Shown piece after piece: positions 1-9,891 of a stretch of 64,000 nucleotides of DNA. The position numbers and the translations under genes are program-made. Source of the DNA: Porphyridium purpureum (taxonomy: Eukaryota > Rhodophyta > Bangiophyceae > Porphyridiales > Porphyridiaceae); the NCBI GenBank assembly GCA_008690995.1, contig VRMN01000005.1:496001-560000 (forward strand), read 5' to 3'. How positions within the stretch are numbered: the first letter of the stretch is position 1; each line of letters begins with the position of its first letter. The notes beneath the pieces were generated by a model. That model was not told where the DNA came from. It saw nothing but the letters and a program-made list of their open reading frames with translations, and searched no databases.

Positions 1-639
1 TTTCGGCGCCAGGCTGCCACCGAGAGCATGGTGGAGGCGCGGCGAGCCGCAGCGGAATCGGAAGCCGCGCGCAAGACGACTGCGAAAGTGAGTGAAGACC
101 GCATTGACGCGCTCTTTCCGAGCGACACCTATGCCGGCAGGTCGACCACAGCGCAGGGCTCTGGGCTTGACGCGCGCCAGTCGGACAATGAAGAGGGTGA
201 GGAAGGACCAGACGTGCGCGTTGTTCAATGCAGCGTGTGCCTATGCGGCTTTGAAGAGGGTGATCAAATACGCACGCTGCCTTGCATGCATTTTTACCAC
301 CGAGCTTGCATTGACGGGTGGATTTCGGCGCGCGTTACATGCCCCGAGTGCCGTGCCATCGTGCGCTCACCGAGCGGCTCGCGGCTGTATAAACCAGGTG
401 AGTATCACGAAAGGAGCGAAGCTGACGCTGCTGAATCATCCAACTCACCGGGTTCTTCCTCAAGAACCGGAAGTCGGGCTGAAGCGGACAGAGCAGGACC
501 ACATGTTGCGGACGAGCCCGCGCAGCAACGCACGACGCCTCTTTTCTCAGGGCTCTTTCAAAGCGCCCCCACATTGACGTCGTCTACTCCTCTGCGGACG
601 AACCTGCCGCCTGCCATGCGCGGCGACATCATGCCTTGA
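1..639 (+). CDS. RING-H2 finger protein, probable E3 ubiquitin ligase (5' end outside the window)
   Basis: The frame is open to the left edge, so the true start may lie upstream; the first ATG inside the window is at 28. A C3H2C3 RING lies at about residues 67-110 counted from that ATG: a CSVC pair, then C-x-H-x2-H-x2-C around PCMHFYHRAC, and a final CPEC. The RING-H2 family binds two zinc ions and recruits an E2 to ubiquitinate substrates. The rest is low-complexity, rich in Ser, Glu and Arg, with no membrane segment visible here. Substrate unknown. The RING call is firm; the full length is not known. Confidence 0.8.
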   Translation, partial: FRRQAATESMVEARRAAAESEAARKTTAKVSEDRIDALFPSDTYAGRSTTAQGSGLDARQSDNEEGEEGPDVRVVQCSVCLCGFEEGDQIRTLPCMHFYHRACIDGWISARVTCPECRAIVRSPSGSRLYKPGEYHERSEADAAESSNSPGSSSRTGSRAEADRAGPHVADEPAQQRTTPLFSGLFQSAPTLTSSTPLRTNLPPAMRGDIMP

Positions 640-1218
640 CCCGACCCGCCCCAACTTCCGTCCTGCCATATCATGTAAATGAAGTCTCGAATGAATCACG
701 GGCCTGAAGCAGACGCATGGTCACGCCCACGGGAGTGCCTCGCTGTGTCCAACGCCCGTGCCAGACCCAACAAACCCACGCAACTGACCGCCCGCCTCGC
801 CACCGCCATCTCTCAGCAGCTCCACATTCCCACTCGGCGTGTGTCGGCACTGCACACGTGTCCAACAAGCCCACGCGTTATCTGAAGTCAAGACGAGCAC
901 CAGCAAGGACACAGCCAACGCTCGCGGGGTATAAAAGCAGGAGAAGCGCAGTGACATGCGAGAGGAGAGACGGAGCGGAGGAGAGGCAGAGGCAGAGTCA
1001 TACAGAAGGTGAAGTTTTGGGTTCGCACGGAAGGGGCAGGAGGGCGCAAGGGTCCCTTGCACGGTGAAGAAGTGAACGCAGAGTTAGAGCAGCAGCACGG
1101 AGAGGCACGAGAGTTCGCTTGTCGAGGCTTGGAAATCTGCAGAGGAAGAGCGAGATAGTGTGCGTGTGCGTTGGATCAACGACAGGAGGGGACTGTGGTC
1201 TTGCGGGAAGCAGCTTCC
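640..1218 (+). promoter_or_regulatory. intergenic region and promoter of the BCS1-like gene
   Basis: No gene is seen. A TATA box (gtataaaag) lies at 929-937, about 280 bp before the ATG at 1219, which would leave a long, purine-rich 5' untranslated leader from about 960. The stretch from 640 to 900 carries the 3' end of the RING gene and nothing else I can name. Confidence 0.5.
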
Positions 1219-2673
1219 ATGTTGTCTGAAGAAGCCGAGGCTGTATCAAACGGCGTGCGGTGTTTGACCATGGCAGACCATGTTGTATCGGCCAATGGGG
1301 CGGTCAAAATGGCGTCCAGCCCCGGAACAAAACAGCGGGGGACACCCAAGGACATTTTCTACTCGAAAAATTATGACCCCGCGAAGCTTCCGTTCAATGT
1401 GGATGAGTATGTGTCGCTCGAACTGCACCACGGTCGACTGCGAGAGCAGCTGCAGCATTACGTGGCCGAGTTCGGGAAGGCTGTACATGCGTTTGATGTC
1501 ATGGACCAGCGCGCCACTAGGACCGGCGAGGCCGAGGAGTGCGACTCAGAAGGGGAAGAAGTCGATGCGTCCGGTGATGGCCCCGCAATCACCAGCAAGG
1601 TAAAGTTTGGCGTGGCTGCCGGCGTGCATGCGGTCAGTGTTGGCGGAAAGGACTTTTATGTTCTCAAGTCGTACGCGGGATTGCCACAGAATGATAGCTG
1701 GTATACAGGGCTTATTGTGTTTGTCAAACTCGCAGACATTGACGAAGGCCGCACGCCGCAGGACATTTTTGACGCATTTCTCAAGGAGATTCTGAAATGG
1801 GCTTGGCAAGAAGAAGAGAAAGACGGCCATATCACCCTATATCGATACAGATTTGATTCGCACGGAGCATGGTGGGAGTCTGAAGGGCTAAAGCGAGGGC
1901 GCCCAATTTCCTCTATTATCATGGACGACCACACGCAAAAATCTCTGATCGATGACATGAACCGATTCATGCGCAAGTCGACGCGAGAGTTCTACTGGAA
2001 ACATGGTATTCCATATCGGCGCACGTACTTGTTCTACGGACCGCCCGGCTCTGGTAAGTCTAGTCTCGTCAAGGCGCTTGCGGGTGCTTTCAAGCGCTCG
2101 GTGTCATTCCTGTCATTGGCGCACCCGCAGATGACTGACCAGGCTTTGGCGGATGCTTTCTCGTCGTTGCCAGCAAAGACAATCCTGGTGATTGAAGATT
2201 TGGATTGTGTCTTTTCTGCGACTGCGGAAAAGACCGAGCGTGTCATGGATGAGTCTGTGAATCTCACGTTTTCTGGTGTGCTGAATTCACTGGACGGGAT
2301 GACGAGCAGCTCGAGCGACACTTTCACCATTTTGACCACAAATCATTTCGAAAAGCTGAACCCGGCGCTCATCCGTGCCGGGCGCGTCGACCGCAAGTTC
2401 TGCCTGCCGCGGCCGAGCGACGAGCTCATTGGCAAGTTCTTCCTGTCCTTCTATCCCGATGCGAGCAAGCCACTGGTCAAGCAGTTCGTGGCCAAGGTGC
2501 GCGAGTTTTCAGCCACGCAACAGGACCAGAACCTGCTCTCGCTCGCCGTGCTGCAGCAAATGATGTTGTACTTTATGGAGCATACTGCCGAGCAGGTGGT
2601 TGAGGGCGCGGATGAGTTCTTTGCGGAATTCTTCCCACCTGAGACGGACGCCAAGCCGTCTCTCTATATGTAA
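1219..2673 (+). CDS. BCS1-like AAA ATPase
   Basis: A single AAA module. Walker A GPPGSGKS is at residues 274-281, Walker B (ILVIEDLD) has its acidic pair at E326-D327, and a sensor/arginine-finger segment reads TTNHFEKLNPALIRAGR. This arrangement with EDLD and the RAGRVD tail is typical of the BCS1 group, whose mitochondrial member inserts the Rieske protein into complex III. The usual N-terminal transmembrane helix of BCS1 is not evident here, so this may be a soluble BCS1-like ATPase of the kind expanded in plants. The start is the first ATG; an upstream TTG extension to 1171 was not used. 484 residues. Confidence 0.78.
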   Translation: MLSEEAEAVSNGVRCLTMADHVVSANGAVKMASSPGTKQRGTPKDIFYSKNYDPAKLPFNVDEYVSLELHHGRLREQLQHYVAEFGKAVHAFDVMDQRATRTGEAEECDSEGEEVDASGDGPAITSKVKFGVAAGVHAVSVGGKDFYVLKSYAGLPQNDSWYTGLIVFVKLADIDEGRTPQDIFDAFLKEILKWAWQEEEKDGHITLYRYRFDSHGAWWESEGLKRGRPISSIIMDDHTQKSLIDDMNRFMRKSTREFYWKHGIPYRRTYLFYGPPGSGKSSLVKALAGAFKRSVSFLSLAHPQMTDQALADAFSSLPAKTILVIEDLDCVFSATAEKTERVMDESVNLTFSGVLNSLDGMTSSSSDTFTILTTNHFEKLNPALIRAGRVDRKFCLPRPSDELIGKFFLSFYPDASKPLVKQFVAKVREFSATQQDQNLLSLAVLQQMMLYFMEHTAEQVVEGADEFFAEFFPPETDAKPSLYM

Positions 2674-2996
2674 GTGTGATGCCGCCGAGCATTTTCTTTC
2701 TCTCGGCACTAATACATGGCGCTTGATGTAAAGCGCCGACCTTTTTCCGGCATGCGAATCGATGTCTCGCGCGCGCTTGAATGGCCAAACCAGCCCAAAT
2801 GCTACGCGGCACCAAAACATTACATAAAATTCGCATGTTTTATTATGAAGAATTCGAAACCCGGGTTGGCCGCGCTTCGGAAACCCCACGATGCTGCGGG
2901 TGCAGAAGGGCGTCTGCTTCTGCTGCTGCTGTTGATAGCTGCGGCTGCGGCTGCGGAGCGTGCGCGTTTGTATGAGCGCGCTACCGGCCGTCAGGA

Positions 2997-4625
2997 ATGG
3001 CAGCAATGGAGGTGCGCGTGGTCGCTGAAATGTTCGAGGAAGCGGCGGCCCAGGTCAAGGCGCCGAGGCAACGCGAGTTCGGCGCGGACTCACGTCAAGA
3101 TCGCACAGTGCTCGGAGGTGGCGTCGCTGCTGCTCGTGAGGTTTGGGAACGCCGTTTTGCGGAGTTCCGAAAGGAAGAGTCGGCGAACAACCTATCGCTG
3201 CCAGTCTCGGAAACGACAGCGGCGGGCGAGGAGTGGCTGAGCGCGCCATCGGTAGATGAGTTCAAGAGCCCAGATCGCCGCGGGTACAATGACTTGGCAC
3301 GGAAACATATATTCTGGGATGAGCAGTTCGACAGAGACACTTCTTCGGCCACGGATGAGAGCTCTGGTTGGAGAAAAGAAGCACTGGCCACAGCGACCAA
3401 CGTCAGCCCCATAGAAGCGGCATTGAGGTGCCGTGTGGCAGAGCTTGAGGAGGAGCTGCGAATGGTCCGACAAGAACAATTGACAGACGAGAAACGAAGG
3501 CGTGATCGAGATGTGTATGACGGGGACGCAAGTATGGAGGAAGCTGGTAGTGAGGAAGAGCTTTGCCAAGAAACCACAGAAATAGGCCGATCTCTAGCGG
3601 ATGGTACCAATCAGCAGCGAGCCCAGCTTTATTTGAACCAACTACGAGCTCAAACGGAAATCAATCGCCAGCTCGCTGCACAAATTATGTTTCTGGAGGA
3701 CGAAGTTATGAAGATGCAAGATCTTCTGAATGACATTGACGGCCACTTGGTGGATGACGTGAGTCTGCGGCGCGAAAGTATTTTGAGCTCGTTTCAGGAC
3801 CGCGCATCTTTTTTAGACGATATCGAGCTCGAGCGCGTTAAGGACGATACATTTCATCATGAGCCAAGCATTGATGTCCACTCTGGAGCTCAATGCTGCG
3901 AAGAAATGGTTGGCAGGCAACAACCAAGAATCTTTGAAAGGATGAAACATCCTTCTGATCACTCGATGCGCAAGCAAGCGGTGCAGAGTTCTGATTCAAG
4001 CCCCGGATCGCAAAGGAGGACCTTCTGTGGCGTCGATGAGTCCGTGAACTCGACGCCGATGGGCCAGGACGACGCTGCAGAAGGGCGATCGCTCCTATAC
4101 CAGTACGAGCGGTGCAAATGGAAGTGCTCACAGTTGCACGTTTTGTTGAAAATGTATATTCGCTCCGAGCAGCATTGGAGAAGCCTGGCGCTCAGTGGTG
4201 AAGGCAAAGCGAAAGAGGATGACGTTGAACAATTTCGGCGTGATAGTGAGCGTCTCGACGAAGAGGTCATGGTTGCACTCCAGGAGGCACGAACGGAGCA
4301 CGACCGCTTGCGGGTTGTGAATGAGGAGCTCATGCAAATCGTGGGCGAGAAAAACGCAGCCATTGAACAAATGAAATTGGAGCTTGGTGCCACAACCCCA
4401 CTGCCTCGGACACCGTATCAATTGAGAACACCAGCGGCCATTCTGGCGAGGTCGCCGGGCGACCCCGGACGAAACGACGATTCTAGCTTGTATAGGTCGG
4501 GCCAAGGGGACTCCTCGGCGCGCGGCTTAGGGCTTGGCTCTGGCAGGCCGAGAGAGACCCGTGCGAACTCGACTGTCATCAAGCCCAGAAGACGAATTCT
4601 GATGTCACCAATCACTCCAGCATGA
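2997..4625 (+). CDS. coiled-coil protein of unknown function
   Basis: A 542-residue acidic, Glu/Arg-rich protein with no domain I recognise. Heptad-like segments lie near residues 145-165 (VAELEEELRMVRQEQ), 210-250 (LNQLRAQTEINRQLAAQIMFLEDEV) and 395-465 (LDEEVMVALQEARTEHDRLR...). The C-terminal 80 residues are Ser/Arg/Pro-rich and include TPLPRTPYQLRTP, plausible proline-directed phosphosites. This is consistent with a cytoskeletal, centrosomal or kinetochore scaffold, but that is only a composition-based guess. It converges on the NDP kinase gene with 49 bp between stops. Confidence 0.6.
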   Translation: MAAMEVRVVAEMFEEAAAQVKAPRQREFGADSRQDRTVLGGGVAAAREVWERRFAEFRKEESANNLSLPVSETTAAGEEWLSAPSVDEFKSPDRRGYNDLARKHIFWDEQFDRDTSSATDESSGWRKEALATATNVSPIEAALRCRVAELEEELRMVRQEQLTDEKRRRDRDVYDGDASMEEAGSEEELCQETTEIGRSLADGTNQQRAQLYLNQLRAQTEINRQLAAQIMFLEDEVMKMQDLLNDIDGHLVDDVSLRRESILSSFQDRASFLDDIELERVKDDTFHHEPSIDVHSGAQCCEEMVGRQQPRIFERMKHPSDHSMRKQAVQSSDSSPGSQRRTFCGVDESVNSTPMGQDDAAEGRSLLYQYERCKWKCSQLHVLLKMYIRSEQHWRSLALSGEGKAKEDDVEQFRRDSERLDEEVMVALQEARTEHDRLRVVNEELMQIVGEKNAAIEQMKLELGATTPLPRTPYQLRTPAAILARSPGDPGRNDDSSLYRSGQGDSSARGLGLGSGRPRETRANSTVIKPRRRILMSPITPA

Positions 4626-4674
4626 GCAACCATTCCAATCTGATCTTTATCACGAGAAAGTATGATGATGCTGA

Positions 4675-5298
4675 TTATTCGTAAATCCAGGTGCTCATTG
4701 TGGGCTCCCATTCAACCAATTCTTCTGGCTTGAACCAAATTCCAATCTCGCGCTCTGCGGTGTCCACCGCGTCAGAACCATGGATCACGTTGCGCCCAAC
4801 GTCAATACCGTAATCGCCTCGGATAGTGCCGGGGGCAGACTCTGTCGGCTTGGTGGCGCCAATCATGGTGCGGCCCGTCTTCACTACATCAGTGCCCTCC
4901 CAGACCATGGCACATACCGGGCCGCTGCAGATGAATTCGACCAACCCTGCGAAGAAGGGCTTGGACGACAGCGCGGCGTAGTGCGTTTCCGCCAGCTCTT
5001 TGGACGGCTTGAGCAATTTCATGGCAACCAGCTTGTAGCCACGCTTCTCAAAGCGCGAGATAATGTCTCCGATCAGCGCGCGATTCACGCCATCTGGCTT
5101 GATCGCGATGAAGGTGCGCTCCATAGCCATGGTCATCCTGCGCCCCGCCGCCGCAGTGGCGGCTGCAGGCTGCACCTTCAACGCCGCTCGACGAGAGGCA
5201 CCGGCAACAGGCACGAACGTGGATTTGCTGTGACTCGAGCTACCACGCACCTCCAGCTGCCGACTCGGCGCGCCGATCGCACTGCCAATGAACGCCAT
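4675..5298 (-). CDS. nucleoside diphosphate kinase, plastid-targeted
   Basis: Transfers the gamma phosphate of ATP to NDPs through a phosphohistidine. The mature domain begins near [12 protein letters not shown] and runs about 150 residues, the normal family length. The catalytic histidine is in [16 protein letters not shown], and [18 protein letters not shown] is the usual nucleotide-site segment. The preceding ~57 residues are rich in Ser, Ala and Arg and start [12 protein letters not shown], a red-algal type plastid transit peptide. I chose the ATG at 5298 because it gives that MAF start; the frame stays open further upstream to 5418 without convincing sequence. Confidence 0.9.
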   Translation of the reverse strand: MAFIGSAIGAPSRQLEVRGSSSHSKSTFVPVAGASRRAALKVQPAAATAAAGRRMTMAMERTFIAIKPDGVNRALIGDIISRFEKRGYKLVAMKLLKPSKELAETHYAALSSKPFFAGLVEFICSGPVCAMVWEGTDVVKTGRTMIGATKPTESAPGTIRGDYGIDVGRNVIHGSDAVDTAEREIGIWFKPEELVEWEPTMSTWIYE

Positions 5299-5659
5299 CT
5301 CGAAGGAGAAAATGATCTGGTTCGACACACGAACACCCACGCCTACACACGCGCTCAAGCTCTCACAGACACAGACTCCAACGTCGCCGCCAGTCTCTGG
5401 AAAGGATCGAATCGCCACGCCACTCGTCTTTCATGTCACGCACGCATGCGCGCTCGAGCTCAAAATCTCGGTACCGGCCGATGATCGTTTGAAACCCTCA
5501 TTATAACTCAGGCTTCTAGTTAGTTTCAGGGTTTTCACTGCTTCACGTTGGACGGCGCGCGCCTTTTCCTTCTCCCTGCACTGGCTACGCTTGGCGTCCT
5601 CAGTGTGCGTGTGTGTGTGAGAGAGAGAAAAGGCCAATTCATGCTCGGCAATGCCTGTG
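5299..5659. other. intergenic region between NDP kinase and the elongin B-like gene
   Basis: Pyrimidine- and CA-rich sequence with a short alternating GT/GA tract near 5602-5632. On the minus strand a TATA-like ttataat lies at about 5500-5506, some 205 bp before the NDP kinase ATG and a possible core promoter. No gene is seen. Confidence 0.3.
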
Positions 5660-6031
5660 TCATGCGTCGACTTCGGTTGTGGCGTCATACCCGACACTCT
5701 CCCACGTACCATCCGCGGCGCGAAACACCGCGAAGAGCTCGCTGTCGTTCGCGAGGCCCTGGTCCTTGAGCGGCTCGTCCCGCTGCACTTCCGCAAACCT
5801 GCTGCGCTTGCTTGTCGCGACTTCCTTCGCAGAGCCGTCCCCACTTTCGCTGCCTTCGCTCTGCTCGGTCCCGCTTTGCAGCATGTGCAGCCTAACCTCC
5901 TCGCGCGGCCGTTTCATCAGTCGTGCCACCTCCTCCTGCAATTCTGCGCCCGTTGCGCCGCCCTCAACATCGCACCGCACAAACAGAATCGTCTTGGCAC
6001 GCTTCACGCGCACCCATCCCATCGGCTCCAT
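5660..6031 (-). CDS. elongin B-like ubiquitin-fold protein
   Basis: A 123-residue protein. Residues 4-50 (WVRVKRAKTILFVRCD...ELQEEVARLMKRPREEVRLHML) resemble the beta-grasp start of elongin B, including the KT-I-F strand and the KRP-x-E-x-RL helix. The C-terminus (LKDQGLANDSELFAVFRAADGTWESVGY) matches the strand where elongin B reads L.FRADD.FE. Elongin B pairs with elongin C in transcription elongation and in Cullin-2/5 ligases. An acidic Ser/Gly insert of about 30 residues between the halves is unusual. ATGs at 6031 or 6022 are both possible. Another divergent ubiquitin-like protein cannot be excluded. Confidence 0.6.
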   Translation of the reverse strand: MEPMGWVRVKRAKTILFVRCDVEGGATGAELQEEVARLMKRPREEVRLHMLQSGTEQSEGSESGDGSAKEVATSKRSRFAEVQRDEPLKDQGLANDSELFAVFRAADGTWESVGYDATTEVDA

Positions 6032-6115
6032 GTCCTTGCAACAGCTCCCTAATTCCCATCTGTCCAGCGCTGCCAACGACACCACCTTCCTCATCCACAC
6101 CAACATTCGCAAACG

Positions 6116-6160
6116 AATCGGTTCACTTCGAAGACCCAAACCGGTTTCTCTGAATCGGTT
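6116..6160. promoter_or_regulatory. three AA(T/C)CGGTT elements in a divergent promoter
   Basis: AATCGGTT at 6116 and 6153 and AACCGGTT at 6139 sit in the 200 bp between the divergent elongin B-like and PanB genes. They resemble the AACGG-type elements seen near other starts in this window. The function is inferred only from recurrence and position. Confidence 0.35.
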
Positions 6161-6231
6161 TGCGACAGCGAGGAGCAAGTGGGTGTGAAGTGCGGCACAG
6201 AAGCAGCACACATGCGTCCGTGTGCGAAACC

Positions 6232-7368
6232 ATGTGGGTAGACTATGCGCGACGTGCGCTCGGGCGCTCGCGCGATGCGCGCATTGCGATAAGGAGGACT
6301 CTGTCGTGGAGGCGCGTCTTCTCAGATCAAGCGGGCGGCGATCGGAAGGCCGCTGCCGCGCCAGCTAGTGGGGTGCACCAAGACGGGCGCATCCCAAAGG
6401 CGCCGTCGCCGCCCCGGCGCGTGACGCTAGCGCAGATACGGAAGTGGTACGTGGAAAAGCGCCCAATTGTGATGCTGACGGCGTACGACTACCCCGCCGC
6501 GGTGCATGCCGACTTGGCCGGAATTGACATCGTGTTGGTGGGGGATTCCGTCGGAATGGTTGAGCTTGGCTACGATACGACGCAGTACGTGAGTATGGAC
6601 GACATGATTCACCACTGTCGAGCCGTGCACACGGGCGCGCGGCGCCCTTACATTGTGGGTGACATGCCATTCGGATCCTACGAGGTGAGCGCAGAGCGCG
6701 CCATGGACAACGCATTCAGATTCATTCAAGCGGGTAAAGTAAACGCGGTCAAGCTCGAAGGCGGCATTCGAAGCGCCCACACAGTCCACCGCATTGTCCA
6801 GTCGGGCGTAGCTGTCATGGGCCACACGGGTCTCACGCCACAGTCCGTGTCGGCGATAGGCAGTTTCCGGCCCATGGGGCAGACCTTTGACGAGGCGCGG
6901 CAGATCCTACAGGACTGCCTGGCACTGCAAGAGGCCGGCGCGTTTGCGATTGTCCTTGAGTGCATACCAGAGAGACTCGCTGCACAAATCACAAGCGCGT
7001 TGAGCATACCCACGATCGGCATTGGCGCGGGAAGGCACACGAGTGGCCAGGTGCTAGTGTACCATGATCTGGTCGGCATGCTCACCCACCCGCACCACGC
7101 CAAAGTTGTGCCAAAGTTTTGCAAAAGGTACGCGCGCGTCGGGGAGTATGTAAACAACGCGCTCGAGCAATACAGGGACGAAGTACGCTCTCGCACATTC
7201 CCAGACGATGCCTACTCGCCGTACTCGATCGCGGACGACGAATTTGAGCGATTCCGCGAGTACGCTGAATCGGTCGCCAAAAAGTCCAATTCGCCAATTA
7301 CAGAGTCGAGCACTGCTCAAGGGCAGGCACCACCAGACAGCATCCAACCCGAAGAAAAAATCTACTGA
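6232..7368 (+). CDS. panB: ketopantoate hydroxymethyltransferase, organelle-targeted
   Basis: Catalyses the first committed step of pantothenate synthesis: addition of a hydroxymethyl group from 5,10-methylene-THF to ketoisovalerate. The family landmarks are intact: LTAYDYPAA, GIDIVLVGDSVGMV with the metal-binding Asp, VVGDMPFGSY-type IVGDMPFGSYE, AVKLEGG, VMGHTGLTPQS, and IGIGAGRHTSGQVLVYHDL. The N-terminal ~70 residues are Arg-rich without acidic residues at the very start (MWVDYARRALGRSRDARIAIRR), fitting a mitochondrial presequence, as for plant PanB. The first ATG is used; a TTG extension to 6160 was rejected. Pantothenate kinase lies 8 kb downstream. Confidence 0.93.
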   Translation: MWVDYARRALGRSRDARIAIRRTLSWRRVFSDQAGGDRKAAAAPASGVHQDGRIPKAPSPPRRVTLAQIRKWYVEKRPIVMLTAYDYPAAVHADLAGIDIVLVGDSVGMVELGYDTTQYVSMDDMIHHCRAVHTGARRPYIVGDMPFGSYEVSAERAMDNAFRFIQAGKVNAVKLEGGIRSAHTVHRIVQSGVAVMGHTGLTPQSVSAIGSFRPMGQTFDEARQILQDCLALQEAGAFAIVLECIPERLAAQITSALSIPTIGIGAGRHTSGQVLVYHDLVGMLTHPHHAKVVPKFCKRYARVGEYVNNALEQYRDEVRSRTFPDDAYSPYSIADDEFERFREYAESVAKKSNSPITESSTAQGQAPPDSIQPEEKIY

Positions 7369-7405
7369 TCTCACGCACTCAATTACAGAATGAATAGCCA
7401 CGGAC

Positions 7406-7427
7406 CTACTCTTCTTCCAGTTCTTCT

Positions 7428-7474
<47 letters not shown>

Positions 7475-8407
7475 TTCCTCGTCTTCGCCTTGGACCTCCA
7501 AGTCGTCACTCAAATCAGAGCTGTCCTGCGGTTCCGAATCCTCCTCTGATTCCGATTCTGTTTCTACCAAATGCTGTTGCTCTGCGTCATTCGACGCCTT
7601 CCCAACAGGCGCCCCCTTTCGGGTTGCATCATGCGCTGGCTCTATAGATTCGCCCTTGAGCAGCTTGAGGAAGTTTTCTTTGCTCATGGCGGGCTCACGC
7701 TGTTTCGTGCTACCTGATCCTGCGTTCGCTTCGGTTTGTGCCGATGCACGCTGGTATTTGTTCACAGCATTGAAAAGCGCAACAACACCCTGCGTCGCTG
7801 TGCGAGCAAACCGTCGCTCTTGCTCCAAATCTGTCGCTGCGTCAGGAATCTTTCGACCGCGCTCCTGAATTGCACGTTTCAGTTTGTTCGTTTCACGCGT
7901 CTTTGCGAGCTGTTCGGCTTTCGCCTCGGCCTCGACTCTTAGTCTTTTCCGCGCGCTCTCGAGCCGCCTTGATTCAGCCGCTGGCACAGATGGCTCCTTT
8001 GCCGTTTTGGCTTCTTCCAGTAGAGAGCCAAGAAGTGACCCAAGCTTCCGTGCTGATTGGGCGCGCAAAACGTCCGCGTGCTCTTCAGGCTCTTCCCCAG
8101 TACTACTCGACTCCTCCGCATCATCTGAATCCGACTCTTCCGGCTCAGGCTCTGGCGTTCGCTTGCCATCTTTGGATCCTGCGCCAGCGTGCTCTTTGCC
8201 ATGCTTCTTACTTTTGCTCCCAGCGGCCGGTCCCGATCCCGGTTCCGGTCCGGCATCCCGTTGGTGCTTTCCGCCACGGCGTTGCGCACTCGCATCCCGT
8301 TTTCTTTTATTACCAGCTTCAGACCCCGCGCGCTCAACGAGCGAGCGGTGCGCGCGCTGCGGTATGGGCACGCTCAGGCTCACCTTGGCTGTCCGTGAAG
8401 CACTCAT
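7406..8407 (-). CDS. RRP15: RRP15-like ribosome biogenesis protein
   Basis: Rrp15 acts in nucleolar pre-60S maturation (27S processing). The family core is recognisable near residues 193-225: ERRFARTATQGVVALFNAVNKYQ, followed by MSKENFLKLLK. The N-terminal half is charged and low-complexity with basic KRKR-type stretches. The C-terminus ends in about 30 consecutive Asp/Glu residues, encoded by a hexanucleotide repeat. The ATG at 8407 is used instead of a TTG extension. The gene converges on PanB with only 37 bp between the stops. A paired GTAC element lies about 130 bp upstream of the ATG. Confidence 0.8.
7426..7487. repeat. CTCGTC-type hexanucleotide tract inside RRP15
   Basis: About nine near-perfect copies of a tcgtcc/ctcgtc unit code for the alternating Glu-Asp tail of the RRP15-like protein. 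Such tracts commonly vary in length between strains. Confidence 0.8.
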
Positions 8408-8534
8408 GGCAAGTCTTGCGCTTGTTGTCCGGCGACGTGTTCTCGCGTCTGCACGCTGCAGCCGGCGACAACTCGTCCCGCGAGCCAAACCCAGCGGCCG
8501 GCATCTAGGGTTTGAGTAACCCTAGATTTCAGTA

Positions 8535-8561
8535 GTGTACAGTATAATTTATGCTGTACAC
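8535..8561. promoter_or_regulatory. perfect inverted repeat GTGTACAG-N11-CTGTACAC
   Basis: Two perfect 8-bp arms flank an AT-rich 11-bp spacer (tataatttatg), 128-154 bp upstream of the RRP15 ATG on the minus strand. It belongs to the recurring GTAC-pair family described in the findings. A dimeric transcription factor site is the simplest reading; a core promoter role is the alternative. Confidence 0.5.
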
Positions 8562-8586
8562 CCTCGGGAGTTCGGGTTCATGAACT

Positions 8587-9783
8587 CTACCCGAACGAGC
8601 GCGTCCAGCTGCCGAGCAGATTGGAGTTGTCTGGCGCCAGCCGGTTGAAGCGTTCGGCGAGTTCTTCCAGTTCTTTTTGCAGACGAGCGGCAGCCTCCTG
8701 GTCAGCCGCAGATGATTCGGCGCCAGGAGAATTGATCGTGCGCCGATGGTACTGAAGGTACACCCATACCCGGATCACAGACGCAATGGCGTCGTTCATG
8801 ACATCGAGCCACGCCTGCGAGAGGCCGTACTTCATTGCGGTGTCGTCATTTCGCAAAAACGTACAGTCCTCGTACCTGCCAATGGCAGCGTACATGTCCG
8901 AAAGAGATGCACGAGTAGTGTCCACGTGGCCCAGCCAGTGCCGATGCGCGCAATAATGCGCGTTCGCAAGAATTTCGGCAAACCCATCTGCCTGGCCCTT
9001 CCAGTACAATGACTCCTCCGCCTGTCCTGCTTGTCCTTTCCGGACGTGGTTGTAGATCGATACGAGATTATAACTAAACTGCTTCAGATGCACCTGGAAT
9101 TCTGGTCCGGTGCGAGACGCTGTGGGTGCTTGGAACCACGCGTGAACTACTTTCGGGCCTGTGCGGGCCATCGATCCCAGGCTGCTTAGAACTCCCAAAA
9201 TTGGCACGCTTGAAACAGCAAGAGCAGTCACGGCCGACGCAAAGATAATCCAGGATGCGTACGTCATGATGGTCTGACGTCGCGACACCGTGACAAGGCC
9301 AGTGTGCCGATCCAGGTTTTGAACCTGGTCTTGATCCCAGACGCGGAACATGTACGAGGCGCATGTTCCTAGAAATACAAGCCCCGCTAGTCGTACCGCA
9401 GTGCTGGAGTCTCTGTACCAGAGCGCGGCCATCAGGCACATCGAAGAGGCGAGCTTGACAGCACTCACTGTGATTTGTCGTGATGGCCACTGCGATGCCC
9501 AGTAGACAGCGAACCAGCAAATCGTCAGCTGTGCGAGGAGCTTTATCAGCAACACATGTGCGCTCTCCAAACCGGCAGTCTTCCAGATCGCGCCACCGTA
9601 GCCCTTTAGCGAGAACACGTGGGACACTACCCACCACATCGCCGCCGCGCCAATGCCGCTCAGTGTGAGCACGCGCACAAAATAGAGCACGAAGCTTACG
9701 GGTGGGGTGGGCAGTGCCGCGACAAACGCCGCGCGCACGTGCGGGTCTTCCGGCAGCATTCCGCGACCCATCTTCCGCGACAT
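8587..9783 (-). CDS. multi-span membrane protein of unknown function
   Basis: A 398-residue protein. Hydrophobic segments lie roughly at residues 28-50, 72-95, 102-122, 130-148 and 178-210, so four to five membrane spans in the N-terminal half. The C-terminal ~180 residues are soluble, with HLKQFSYNLVSIYNHV, a Trp/Tyr/His-rich middle and a final amphipathic coiled-coil (ARLQKELEELAERFNRL). No family recognised. The ATG at 9783 is used; the upstream TTG start is not needed. It shares a 108-bp divergent promoter with MnmE. Confidence 0.6.
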   Translation of the reverse strand: MSRKMGRGMLPEDPHVRAAFVAALPTPPVSFVLYFVRVLTLSGIGAAAMWWVVSHVFSLKGYGGAIWKTAGLESAHVLLIKLLAQLTICWFAVYWASQWPSRQITVSAVKLASSMCLMAALWYRDSSTAVRLAGLVFLGTCASYMFRVWDQDQVQNLDRHTGLVTVSRRQTIMTYASWIIFASAVTALAVSSVPILGVLSSLGSMARTGPKVVHAWFQAPTASRTGPEFQVHLKQFSYNLVSIYNHVRKGQAGQAEESLYWKGQADGFAEILANAHYCAHRHWLGHVDTTRASLSDMYAAIGRYEDCTFLRNDDTAMKYGLSQAWLDVMNDAIASVIRVWVYLQYHRRTINSPGAESSAADQEAAARLQKELEELAERFNRLAPDNSNLLGSWTRSFG

Positions 9784-9891
9784 TGTCCGTAGGAAACTTA
9801 CGCCGTGGCACAGAGAAAGGGAGCTTTGCTCTTCAAGTGTCGCGGTTAGTTTCGTCGTTCGCGTCAACTTAAGAGAGCAGCAGCACTCACA

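Noticed and set aside
1171-1218. Upstream TTG start for the BCS1-like gene (similar TTG/GTG extensions exist for PanB, RRP15, TAF4, PPR, ABC-F, SPT2, METTL18 and ArgRS)
   Set aside because: Nuclear genes are expected to use ATG; in each case the next ATG keeps all conserved sequence and often gives a clean targeting peptide.
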